DNA of 64,000 bases from the NCBI RefSeq assembly GCF_900109685.1, contig NZ_FOBB01000001.1, positions 1,674,001-1,738,000 on the forward strand, given 5' to 3'. Both the position numbers and the translations under genes were made by a program. The DNA comes from Chitinophaga rupis. Lineage in GTDB: Bacteria; Bacteroidota; Bacteroidia; Chitinophagales; Chitinophagaceae. The notes under the pieces are model-generated. The model ran no database searches. It was not told the DNA's origin and saw only the letters and a program-made list of their open reading frames with translations. Positions 1-7,858 of this stretch are shown here, piece by piece. Position 1 is the first letter of the stretch; each line of letters begins with the position of its first letter.

Positions 1-1097
1 CTGGAATATTTGCAGGCATTTAACACTACATTGCTCAGCGCCATTTGTAATAAGGGAAGGTTACCCAGCGTGCTTAAATGATCCGCTTCTTCCGGCAGGT
101 TCTTAAAATCCAGCGTTATTTTATTGTCAGGATAGATCTGGTTGGCCGTGGTTTTCACAGACCATAACAGCTCATCCAGCCGTATTTTTTCCCAGGGCAG
201 TTTTTTGCCGTCAAACCCTGTTTGGGCAAGGCTTAGCAGGCTGCTTACCAGCTGGTTTAGCCGGGAGGCTTCCTGTGAAATGAGTGTAAAGGATGCAATC
301 TGCTCCGGGGAGGCGCCGTTTTTTTGCATGCCCAGCTCTGCTTCCCCGGAAATAATAGTGAGGGGCGTTCTGAACTCGTGGGAGGCGTTGCTGATAAAAT
401 TATTCTGTGTTTCAAAAATAGCTTCCAGGCGGCCCAGCATATCATTAAAAGTAATGGCCAGCTCCGCGATCTCATCTTTTCCGTTGCCGGTATTTAAACG
501 CAGGTGCAGATTATTGGCGCTGATGCGTTGTACATTATGTATAATATCCCGTACGGGCTGAAAGATCTGCCGGCTGAATACTTTCCCGATGGTGAATACC
601 AGTACGGAGAACACCAGGAAACCAATGAGCAGCGCCTGTTTCAGGTTCTGTAATTCTTCCCTGCCATACACATCCTGTGCAGCGGTGATCACCATAAAAT
701 CCGCATCCTTACCCAGGTATAATCCGGTATACAACACGCTGTCGCGCACAAACCGCGCAATGCCGTTGGTAAATGCCTTTCTGTAAAAATCAGCAGGTAA
801 GTTCACAGGAGGTTTTTCCATCAGCTCACCGGTATGGGGCTGCAGCTTTATGGCATAATCTTTTTCAAAGGGAAGGTTCTCCAGCTGCTCTTCCTTTACA
901 CGGTAGTAAATGTGCGTGTTGCTTTTATTCTCTTCCAGGATGGCCTGCGCCACTATTTTGGCGCGTACTTCCAGGCGGTGGTAAAAATTCTGCGCGGTGC
1001 TGCGGGCGGCAAAATAATAAACGAAAAGGCTTAACAGCAGCATAATAGCGGCGGTAATAGCCGTAAAGAGGATGGTTATCTTATTCTGTATTCTCAT
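1..1097 (-). CDS. Sensor histidine kinase, EnvZ-like (partial, 3' end outside window)
   Basis: Inner-membrane sensor kinase that should phosphorylate the response regulator encoded just upstream. The reading frame is open from an ATG at 1097 to the window edge, giving 365 codons. Seen: an N-terminal membrane segment (about residues 7-29), an extracytoplasmic stretch, a second membrane segment (about 151-173), a HAMP-like linker, and a dimerisation/phosphoacceptor helix with NASHEFRTPLTIISGE, where His240 is the expected phosphorylation site. The start of the ATPase domain (LNACKYSS) lies at the very edge and the rest is missing. The ATG overlaps the end of the regulator gene by 17 bases, so the two are probably translationally coupled. 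The signal sensed cannot be told. Confidence 0.93.
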   Translation of the reverse strand, partial: MRIQNKITILFTAITAAIMLLLSLFVYYFAARSTAQNFYHRLEVRAKIVAQAILEENKSNTHIYYRVKEEQLENLPFEKDYAIKLQPHTGELMEKPPVNLPADFYRKAFTNGIARFVRDSVLYTGLYLGKDADFMVITAAQDVYGREELQNLKQALLIGFLVFSVLVFTIGKVFSRQIFQPVRDIIHNVQRISANNLHLRLNTGNGKDEIAELAITFNDMLGRLEAIFETQNNFISNASHEFRTPLTIISGEAELGMQKNGASPEQIASFTLISQEASRLNQLVSSLLSLAQTGFDGKKLPWEKIRLDELLWSVKTTANQIYPDNKITLDFKNLPEEADHLSTLGNLPLLQMALSNVVLNACKYS

Positions 1098-1773
1098 GTT
1101 GTTCGCGCATTACATAACCCATGCCCACCACGGTGTGTATCAGTTTGGAGGAACCGGCTTTATCAATTTTTTTTCGGAGGTAGTTCACATATACATCTAC
1201 TACATTGGTGCCCAGGTTAAAATCAATATCCCATACGTGTTCCAGTATTTCTATGCGGGACAGTACGCGGCGCTGGTTCTTCAGCAGGAACTCCAGCAGC
1301 CGGTATTCGGTAGCAGTAAGGTTAAGTGGTTTATTATTACGGCGCACGGTTTTGGAAACAGTATCCAGCTCCAGGTCGGCTATCTGCAGCAGGCTGCCGG
1401 GGGCCTGCGTATTTTTTGAGCGGCGTGTAAGCGTGCGTACGCGGGCGCTCAGCTCCGCCAGCTTAAAGGGTTTCACCAGGTAGTCGTCTGCCCCGCTATC
1501 CAGCCCTGTTACAATATTTTCCGTGGTGCCCAATGCGGTCAGCATCATAATAGGCACCTGCTCATTTTGTTTGCGTATGCTGCGGCAGATCTCTACCCCG
1601 TTAATACCAGGCAGCATAATATCCAGTATGATCAGGTCAAAATCATGGTCATTGGTCATTTGTAAACCGGACCAACCGTCCATGGCTACACTGATCTCAT
1701 AGCCGTTATCAGCCAGGCCCCGTTTAATAAGCGATACCACATTCGGCTCGTCTTCAACCAATAATATCTTCAT
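1081..1773 (-). CDS. OmpR/PhoB-family response regulator
   Basis: DNA-binding response regulator of 230 residues, partner of the overlapping sensor kinase. The receiver domain (about 1-120) shows the acidic pair in VEDEPN, phospho-acceptor Asp51 in LIILDIMLPG, the conserved Thr in MLTALG and Lys in YLVKPF. The C-terminal half is a winged helix typical of OmpR/PhoB regulators (LNLTATEYRLLEFLL, VDVYVNYLRKKID). An in-frame ATG 13 codons upstream (1812) exists, but MKILLVEDE at 1773 is the normal family start, so it was chosen. The target genes are not evident. The neighbouring yceI-like gene is divergent and could be one, but no operator was recognised. Confidence 0.96.
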   Translation of the reverse strand: MKILLVEDEPNVVSLIKRGLADNGYEISVAMDGWSGLQMTNDHDFDLIILDIMLPGINGVEICRSIRKQNEQVPIMMLTALGTTENIVTGLDSGADDYLVKPFKLAELSARVRTLTRRSKNTQAPGSLLQIADLELDTVSKTVRRNNKPLNLTATEYRLLEFLLKNQRRVLSRIEILEHVWDIDFNLGTNVVDVYVNYLRKKIDKAGSSKLIHTVVGMGYVMREQHENTE

Positions 1774-2069
1774 GCGGTTCCGTTTGGGAACGGAAAATAA
1801 GCAATTCTGCACTTAACACGTTAGTTCTATTTGCAGACTGCCTGCAAAAAGGCCCCTTGAAAGCCCCGTGGCCAGCCGGTTTTAGGGACAAGTTCTAACG
1901 AAATGTTAAATGTGTACTATATTATTACAAATGTTAAAAAAGTGCACTATTTCCGGCAATTTGTCCACAGCATATGAAGGAGGTAACAATTATTTTTATA
2001 TACGGAAAACGGAACGGGAATCCTGAACGTATACTTTCAGGAACCTAGGATTTAAAAAACATTACAATT

Positions 2070-2618
2070 ATGACAACCTGGAAAATCGATGCATCACACA
2101 GCGAGGTAGGATTTAAAGTAAAACACCTGATGATCACAAACGTAAGCGGCCACTTTACCAATTTTGAAGGCACCTTACATACCAACAGCGCGGACTTTCA
2201 TGATGCACACATTACCTTTGAGGCGGATGTTAACAGTGTAACAACCAACAATGAACAACGCGATGAACACCTGAGAACGGCCGATTTCTTCGACGGCGCA
2301 CAATTTCCCAGGATATTATTTGAATCCAAACAGGTTAAGAAGGTAGATGATGACGACTACCGCCTGATCGGCGATCTGACCATACGGGATCAAACGCATA
2401 GCATTGAGCTTTCCGTTACTTATTACGGTACTACACAGGATGCATGGGGACAAACCAAAGCCGGTTTTGAGCTGAACGGAAGACTACACCGCTCCGACTA
2501 CGGCCTGCGCTGGAGCGCTACCACTGATGCCGGTGGCCTGATACTGGGAGATGAAGTAAAGCTGCACATGAGCATACAGCTGGTGCAGGAAGTTGCCGTG
2601 AACGCAAAGATTGCGTAA
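2070..2618 (+). CDS. YceI-family protein
   Basis: 182-residue member of the YceI family, a lipocalin-like beta barrel that binds isoprenoid or other lipophilic chains. The sequence starts straight at the first strand (TTWKIDASHSEVGFKVKHLMI) and shows the family pattern of a central motif around FDGAQFPRILFES and the C-terminal DEVKLHMSIQL. Unlike the classic periplasmic YceI there is no signal peptide, so this copy should be cytoplasmic; such leaderless forms are common in Bacteroidota. It is a single gene, divergent from the response regulator across a 300-base gap. Its role is unknown beyond lipid binding or stress response. Confidence 0.92.
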   Translation: MTTWKIDASHSEVGFKVKHLMITNVSGHFTNFEGTLHTNSADFHDAHITFEADVNSVTTNNEQRDEHLRTADFFDGAQFPRILFESKQVKKVDDDDYRLIGDLTIRDQTHSIELSVTYYGTTQDAWGQTKAGFELNGRLHRSDYGLRWSATTDAGGLILGDEVKLHMSIQLVQEVAVNAKIA

Positions 2619-2765
2619 AAAAACTGCTGACTTTGTACTCAACTTTGGGAATACGTCCTCAACTGTAATGTGTGGAGGGTACGCAATCCTATACACATAA
2701 AGTGCTTATTGTCAATGAGATGCAGCCTGCTAAACTTTACTAAAAAGCGTGGCACGTTTTTCACA

Positions 2766-2802
2766 TTATAAAGTGGGACTTTAGAATTCCTCCACTTTAT
2801 AA
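2766..2802. promoter_or_regulatory. 11-bp perfect inverted repeat before small secreted protein gene
   Basis: TTATAAAGTGG (2766-2776) and CCACTTTATAA (2792-2802) are perfect complements separated by 15 bases, ending 12 bases before the ATG at 2815. It could be an operator or a hairpin in the mRNA leader that controls translation. No regulator is assigned. Confidence 0.5.
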
Positions 2803-2814
2803 AAACACTGAACA

Positions 2815-3120
2815 ATGAAAAACTTGATGCTCTCGCTGGTAGTAGTAGCACTATCAGGCGTAGTTACCGTAAATGCCAACGCACACAAGCCTGTAATTGC
2901 AAAAGTGCAGCTGCAGGATGAAAAGAAACCTGTTAAGGTAGAAGAATTACCTGATGCCGTAAAGGCAACCCTGGCTTCTGATGATTACAAAGAATGGAAA
3001 GCAGATAAAGCTTTCTGGGTAAAACCCGCTACTGGTGCGGAGTATTACGAAGTTGAGCTGAAGAAAGGAGAAGAAGCCAAAACCGTAAAGTTAGATAAAG
3101 ACGGTAAGGTGGTTGCCTGA
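2815..3120 (+). CDS. Small secreted PepSY-like protein
   Basis: 101 residues with a signal peptide (MKNLMLSLVVVALSGVVTVNANA, cut after about residue 23). The mature part is short, rich in Lys and Glu, and built as ELPDAVKATLASDDYKEWKA followed by a FWVKPATGAEYYEVEL strand and a closing KTVKLDKDGKVVA. That layout resembles the PepSY-like/DUF2874 small periplasmic proteins frequent in Bacteroidota, where the fold is an extended sheet packed on a helix. Function unknown. The gene stands alone between an inverted repeat and a clear terminator, so it is probably a monocistronic transcript. Confidence 0.8.
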   Translation: MKNLMLSLVVVALSGVVTVNANAHKPVIAKVQLQDEKKPVKVEELPDAVKATLASDDYKEWKADKAFWVKPATGAEYYEVELKKGEEAKTVKLDKDGKVVA

Positions 3121-3154
3121 TCAGAAAGCCCTGGACATGCAGTAGAATAAAAAT

Positions 3155-3197
3155 GGGAAGTCTCCCCGGACGGGGGGACTTCTCTATTTTTGTTTTA
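3155..3197 (+). terminator. Rho-independent terminator
   Basis: Stem GAAGTCTCCCC / GGGGGGACTTC (one G-T wobble) with a short loop, followed by a T-rich run (TATTTTTGTTTT). It lies 35 bases after the stop of the small secreted protein gene. Confidence 0.85.
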
Positions 3198-3243
3198 TCC
3201 GGTATTGTTAACTAATATTACAGTCGAGCAATTTTAGATCTTG

Positions 3244-3312
3244 GATTTACGATTTTAGATCTGGATTTACGCGAATATAAATTGCTTTTAATCAGATCTA
3301 AAATCGTAAATC
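3244..3312. repeat. 20-bp perfect inverted repeat within GATTTACGATTTTAGATC repeat block
   Basis: GATTTACGATTTTAGATCTG at 3244-3263 is repeated exactly in inverted form at 3293-3312, with a 29-base spacer. A degenerate extra copy (TTTTAGATCTTGGATTTACG) begins at about 3231. The block lies 26 bases upstream of the NtrC-type regulator and looks like one of the short-period intergenic repeat families in this window. Confidence 0.75.
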
Positions 3313-3338
3313 TGACATCGTAAATACATTCTGATGCC

Positions 3339-4673
3339 ATGGCCAATATATTGTTAGTAGAGGATGACACTACATTTTCACAGATCCTGGAAGGTTTTCT
3401 AAAAAAACACGGCCATGAGGTGGATGCAGTGTATAACGTAAAGAACGGAATAAGATCACTGGAAAAAAAGGAATATGACCTGCTGTTGCTGGATTACCGG
3501 CTTACAGACGGGAACGGATTGGAAGTGCTGAACGCTACCAAGGAAAGAGGGATGCATATACCCGCCATCATTATGACCAGCTTTAATGATGTACGTACCG
3601 CGGTGCAGGCCATGCGCTCCGGCGCCTTTGACTATATCACGAAACCCGTGAATGCAGATGAGCTACTGCTGGTGCTGAACGAAGCGCTAAACCGTAAAAC
3701 CACTACTACCGCCCCTGCCTCCCAGCAGCAAAACGCATTATCCGGTTTTATTGAAGGTAATAGTGAAGTTTCCAAAAAGCTATATGAATACATTAAGCTG
3801 GTAGCGCCTACCGATATGTCTGTGATCATATTGGGGGAAAGCGGTACCGGTAAGGAATATGTAGCCCGCTCCATTCACAGCCTGAGCAAACGGGCCGATA
3901 AACCTTTTATTGCAGTGGACTGCGGCGCCCTTTCCAAAGAGCTGGCCGCCAGTGAGCTGTTTGGGCATGTAAAAGGTGCTTTTACCGGCGCTTTACAAAA
4001 CAAAAAGGGTTTGTTTGAAGCCGCTAACGGCGGCACTCTTTTCCTGGATGAAGTGGGGAACCTGAGCTATGAAGTGCAGGTGAAGCTGCTGCGCGCCCTG
4101 CAGGAGCGAGTGATACAGCCCATTGGCAGCACCCAGCAGATACGGGTGGATGTGCGGATCATTACCGCCACCAATGAAGACCTGCCCTCTGCCAACGGCA
4201 ATTTCCGGGAAGACCTGTACCATCGCCTGAATGAATTTAAAATGGACGTACCGCCCCTGCGGGAGCGGGAAGAAGACCTGGAAATATTTACCCAGCACTT
4301 TATAAAACTGGCTAACCAGGAGCTGGGCCGCCAGATCAAACGCCTGTCATCCGGCGCTATGACGGTGTTCCGCCAGTACGACTGGCCGGGTAACCTGCGG
4401 GAGCTAAAGAACGTGATACGCCGCATGGTGCTGCTGACGGAAAGTGAAACCGCAGGCATGGAAAGCCTGCCGGATGAAATGACCTTTTCCGTGAACCAGA
4501 TGCCCAAAACCCAAAGCACCGATCTGAAGGCGCTGAATGAAGGAAATGAAAAAGAATTGATCAAGGAAATACTGCGCCAGGTAAAGAACAATAAAAGCAA
4601 GGCCGCCCGGCTGCTTAATATTGATCGAAAGACGCTTTATAAAAAGATGGAGAAGTATCAGATTGAGGGATAA
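3339..4673 (+). CDS. NtrC-family sigma-54-dependent response regulator
   Basis: 444-residue enhancer-binding activator. The receiver domain (1-120) has VEDD and phospho-acceptor Asp52 in LLLLDYRLTDGNG, Thr in IIMTSF and Lys in YITKPV. The AAA+ domain (about 135-370) has Walker A GESGTGKE near 167, the sigma-54 contact loop GAFTGA near 213, Walker B GGTLFLDEVG, and an arginine region (NFREDLYHRL). A Fis-type helix-turn-helix closes the protein (NNKSKAARLLNIDRKTLYKKM). All parts needed for ATP-driven opening of sigma-54 promoters are present. The likely phosphodonor is the hybrid kinase encoded convergently, whose 3' end overlaps this gene by 59 bases. Target promoters were not identified. Confidence 0.96.
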   Translation: MANILLVEDDTTFSQILEGFLKKHGHEVDAVYNVKNGIRSLEKKEYDLLLLDYRLTDGNGLEVLNATKERGMHIPAIIMTSFNDVRTAVQAMRSGAFDYITKPVNADELLLVLNEALNRKTTTTAPASQQQNALSGFIEGNSEVSKKLYEYIKLVAPTDMSVIILGESGTGKEYVARSIHSLSKRADKPFIAVDCGALSKELAASELFGHVKGAFTGALQNKKGLFEAANGGTLFLDEVGNLSYEVQVKLLRALQERVIQPIGSTQQIRVDVRIITATNEDLPSANGNFREDLYHRLNEFKMDVPPLREREEDLEIFTQHFIKLANQELGRQIKRLSSGAMTVFRQYDWPGNLRELKNVIRRMVLLTESETAGMESLPDEMTFSVNQMPKTQSTDLKALNEGNEKELIKEILRQVKNNKSKAARLLNIDRKTLYKKMEKYQIEG

Positions 4674-7263
4674 ACAGGGAATCTACCTTGTACAAGAGGG
4701 CTTTCATGCCTACGGACAGCTCATCTACCTGCGCCACTGCATCTCCCGGTAATACAGTATTTTGTTGTAAAGCTATTTCCAGCATGCGGAAGCGGGCTGC
4801 CAGCTCCCCGGCGCCTATCTGCGCGGTTCTGCCGGCCATGCGGTGCAGCAGTAAAGACACCTGCTCCATATCTTCTCCCTTGGCCGCCATACAAAGCTGG
4901 TCCAGGTCATAACGGTTATCATTACTAAAACGTTCCAGTATTTTCTGGATCATGGTCTTATCGCCAAAGGTGAGCTTTTCCAGCGCGGCCAGGTCTATTT
5001 CATTATCCTCTTCCGATTCGCTTTCATAATCCTCGTTATCTGCTTCAGGTACGTACTGTTCATCTAACAGGGATAATAGTTCTGATTCCCGGAAAGGTTT
5101 CATCAGCAGTCCGTCAAAGCCGCCTTCCTGCAGCACGGCTTCCCTTTCTTCCGGCAGGGCCTGCGCGGTAAGGGCGTAGATCTTCACGGTTTCCGGAATA
5201 TACCGGCGCAGGCGGCGGCAAAGTTCCGCCCCGTTCAGGCCGGGCATACGCATATCCGCCAGTATCAGTGTTACGTTATCATCCCAGGGCATTTCCAGCA
5301 TGGCCTCCGGTAAATGGAAGCAGATGTGCGGAATGGCATGTTTCTCAAAAATAGAGGCGCATAAATGCAAAATAAACGGATCATCATCCACCACCCATAC
5401 CTTGCCTTCATAATGGCCGTGGAAATGTACGGCTTCTGTATTGGGCAGGGCATGATGCGTGGCCGCCATTGCAAAGGGCAGCTGCACGGCAAAGCGGGAG
5501 CCTACTCCCGGTTCGCTGGTTACCTCAATGCTGCCGTTCTGCGCTTCTGTTAAGGCTTTTACAATGCTCAGCCCCAGGCCGGTACCGTTCTGGTGAGAGC
5601 TGTCGCCTGCCTGTTCAAACTGGTTAAAGATGCGTTGCACGTCTTTTTCAGCAATGCCTTTACCAGTATCGGCCACGGTGAAAGTGAGCAGCTGCATATT
5701 ATCCTCGGTGGAAGGCGCTCCCTCTACGGTAAGCGTTACCAGCCCTTCGTCTGTGAACTTAACGGCATTACCCATCAGATTATAGAGCAGCTGTTTCAGG
5801 CGGAAAGGATCCCCGTTCACAAAAACGCCGCTATGCAGGGTGTTGTTCAACACCAGCGCCAGCGCCTTCTTTTCTGCCTGCGGGCGTATCACGGCCATTA
5901 CCTCATCCAGCAGCTGGCGCAGATCGAAGTCGCGGCGCTCAAAAGTGAACTTACCGGATATAATACGGCTGTAATCCAGCACCTCGTTCACAATATGCAG
6001 CAGGTGTTCGGAGGAGTGGAAAATAGCCTCCAGGTGCTTTTTGGAAGGTTTGTCCTGCTGCCGCAGCAGGTCGGCATAACCAATAATGGACTGCAGCGGC
6101 GTGCGGATCTCGTGGCTCATATTAGCCAGGAAACGCTGTTTGGCAGCGCCATGGTATTCTGCTTCTTCCTTGGCAATTTCCAGCTGCTGCCGGTAAGCGT
6201 TACTTTTAGTAATATCTGTAAGAATAAGGTATACCAATATGGCCATCAGCAGCAGGAACACGCACATGATAATGCTGATACGCCATACGCTGGTGCTTAC
6301 CACATTGCGGGCCTGGTGATTGTTCTGTTCCTCCTGTTTTACCACTTCTTTTTCTACTTCCTGCAGAATGGACAGCATTTGGCTGGTGAGCACACTACTG
6401 GCATTGGCCAGCTCTATTTCCCGGTTCACAAAACGGCTGCTTTGCAGGCGGCGCTCCTTTTCATAATCCTGCATGGCCTTTTCCACCTCCCACATAATGC
6501 TGTCCTGTTTGGCCAGGGCCAGCGTATCTATTTTCACGTTCACCTCTTCCTTTACCATGCGGGTAGGGGCCTGGGAGGTAGGCGCTACTTCCGCTTCCTG
6601 TTCTGCTGCAGGCGGTGCTTCCGGTTTCTTGCGGCCAAACAGGCGGCTGAAAAAGCCGCTTTTTACGGGCGGGGCTTCTTCTTCCGCCTTTTCTGCGGCT
6701 GCAGCGGCAGAGTCAGAGGGGTAAATGAAGGTGGTGGAGATCTTTTTTTCCGTAGTGATCACGGTGCTGTCTATCTGCGGTGCGCTGTTCAGGATCAGCT
6801 CTGAAAGGGTCTGGATCTGTTTGGTAAGATCATTATTGTTTACCAGCCCTTGCCGCACCTGTAAATAATTCAGGAACAGCTTATCCCTTTCCAGCAGCAG
6901 GTGTTTCATAGAATCCACACGCTGACGCTGGGCCGGATTATCGCTATATAGCAGCAGCAGGCTATCCATGGCCACGCGCAGCATTTTAGATTCGTCGAGG
7001 AAGCTTTTGTAGGAGTTAGCTTTCAGTAATGCCTGTCTTTTCTGCAGCTGATCCAGCTGGGTAATATCCCGGAAAAGGGTATTTACAATGCGCAGCTTTT
7101 CATTGGGTTCGGAAAGACTTTTTACGGTGCGCAGCATTTCACGGAAAGCCGTGCGGCTCACTACCCAGGCTAGTCCCAGGGCAATACACCCCGCCAGGAA
7201 GGCAATCACCACCTTCCCTTTTACGGATCGTGTAAAAGAACTGTTACCCGGATAATTCATCAA
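4615..7263 (-). CDS. Hybrid sensor histidine kinase with receiver and Hpt domains
   Basis: 882-residue inner-membrane phosphorelay kinase. Seen in order: membrane helix (about 14-36); a long sensor region with a low-complexity Pro/Ala/Glu linker (EAPPVKSGFFSRLFGRKKPE) and probable coiled coil; second membrane helix (about 325-350); HisKA with NMSHEIRTP and His384; an ATPase domain with NAVKFTDEG, DTGKGI and GTGLGLSI; a receiver domain from about 620 with phospho-acceptor Asp670 (ADMRMPG) and KPF; and a C-terminal Hpt with His807 in LLHRMAGRTAQIGA. The Hpt could hand phosphate to the convergent NtrC-type regulator. The last 19 codons plus the stop read antisense through the regulator's helix-turn-helix. 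The ligand is unknown. Confidence 0.95.
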   Translation of the reverse strand: MMNYPGNSSFTRSVKGKVVIAFLAGCIALGLAWVVSRTAFREMLRTVKSLSEPNEKLRIVNTLFRDITQLDQLQKRQALLKANSYKSFLDESKMLRVAMDSLLLLYSDNPAQRQRVDSMKHLLLERDKLFLNYLQVRQGLVNNNDLTKQIQTLSELILNSAPQIDSTVITTEKKISTTFIYPSDSAAAAAEKAEEEAPPVKSGFFSRLFGRKKPEAPPAAEQEAEVAPTSQAPTRMVKEEVNVKIDTLALAKQDSIMWEVEKAMQDYEKERRLQSSRFVNREIELANASSVLTSQMLSILQEVEKEVVKQEEQNNHQARNVVSTSVWRISIIMCVFLLLMAILVYLILTDITKSNAYRQQLEIAKEEAEYHGAAKQRFLANMSHEIRTPLQSIIGYADLLRQQDKPSKKHLEAIFHSSEHLLHIVNEVLDYSRIISGKFTFERRDFDLRQLLDEVMAVIRPQAEKKALALVLNNTLHSGVFVNGDPFRLKQLLYNLMGNAVKFTDEGLVTLTVEGAPSTEDNMQLLTFTVADTGKGIAEKDVQRIFNQFEQAGDSSHQNGTGLGLSIVKALTEAQNGSIEVTSEPGVGSRFAVQLPFAMAATHHALPNTEAVHFHGHYEGKVWVVDDDPFILHLCASIFEKHAIPHICFHLPEAMLEMPWDDNVTLILADMRMPGLNGAELCRRLRRYIPETVKIYALTAQALPEEREAVLQEGGFDGLLMKPFRESELLSLLDEQYVPEADNEDYESESEEDNEIDLAALEKLTFGDKTMIQKILERFSNDNRYDLDQLCMAAKGEDMEQVSLLLHRMAGRTAQIGAGELAARFRMLEIALQQNTVLPGDAVAQVDELSVGMKALLYKVDSLFIPQSDTSPSFYKASFDQY

Positions 7264-7278
7264 TCACATGCCTTTTTA

Positions 7279-7318
7279 CGCTTTCAATAATACTGCTTTT
7301 TGGGCGGGTATGAAAGCG
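7279..7318. promoter_or_regulatory. Inverted repeat upstream of hybrid kinase
   Basis: CGCTTTCA (7279-7286) and TGAAAGCG (7311-7318) are perfect complements 24 bases apart, directly upstream of the kinase start at 7263. A T-run follows on the plus strand. It could be an operator for the kinase gene or part of an intergenic hairpin; no choice can be made from sequence. Confidence 0.4.
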
Positions 7319-7329
7319 TTTTTTTAAAA

Positions 7330-7839
7330 GTCCATGGTCCATAGTCGATGGTCCATGGCGTAATTCGTATGATAGTTGTGCATAGTTTTTAATAATCCAC
7401 GGCAGTAACTGCTGGGTTATTTACCATAATTTTAACAGTCGATGGTCCATGGCCTTAACCGTAGGGTTATTAACCATGGACCAAAGATAGTTTTATGTGT
7501 TTATATGCTTATAGTCGGTTATCAGTTGTACAATTTGCATACCAGTATCTGTAAGAATGACTAATATCAGCGGTAATACTTATAGATCCGCAACACTTTA
7601 ATCGGCAGCAGGCAATGGCCTATGAACGGCAGCCGCAAACTTCACTGCCTATCCCCGCTAATCTCAACACACAGTAGGCAATGGACCATCATTCGCAGGC
7701 AGCCCTACCTATCCTTACAGTACTCCAACTATACACCAAGAAATGGAACCATCGGCCATGGACCACAACCGCACACTGCCCATCCCGTTATACTTCAACT
7801 ACGCAGCAGGCAATGGACTATGGACCATCGACCATGGAC
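7330..7839. repeat. Intergenic block of CCATGGTCC / GGACCATGG repeats
   Basis: The 590-base gap between the hybrid kinase and the dioxygenase has no convincing gene. It holds many degenerate, self-complementary copies of a unit close to AGTCCATGGTCCATAGTC: at 7330-7358, 7437-7452, 7474-7482, 7681-7690, 7743-7771 and 7811-7839. The same unit recurs at 32461-32620. Some copies carry ATGGACC in both orientations, so the transcript could fold extensively. Short open frames in this block are explained by the repeat itself and are not called as genes. Confidence 0.75.
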
Positions 7840-7858
7840 GGGCGGCCGCAGGCCGCCC
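7840..7858 (-). terminator. Strong hairpin at the dioxygenase stop codon
   Basis: GGGCGGCC, a 3-base loop, then GGCCGCCC (7840-7847 and 7851-7858) form an 8-bp perfect GC stem that begins within the TAG stop codon of the dioxygenase gene. There is no T-run, so it may act as a 3'-end stabiliser rather than a classic terminator. Confidence 0.5.

Noticed and set aside
5593..6804. 403-codon open frame on the plus strand
   Set aside because: It runs antisense through the hybrid kinase, whose membrane, HisKA and ATPase motifs are clear. Its translation is rich in His, Gln and Phe without any recognisable domain, typical of an antisense shadow.
7330..7839. CRISPR-like array
   Set aside because: Repeat copies are degenerate, irregularly spaced, in both orientations, without spacers of constant length, and no cas gene is present.
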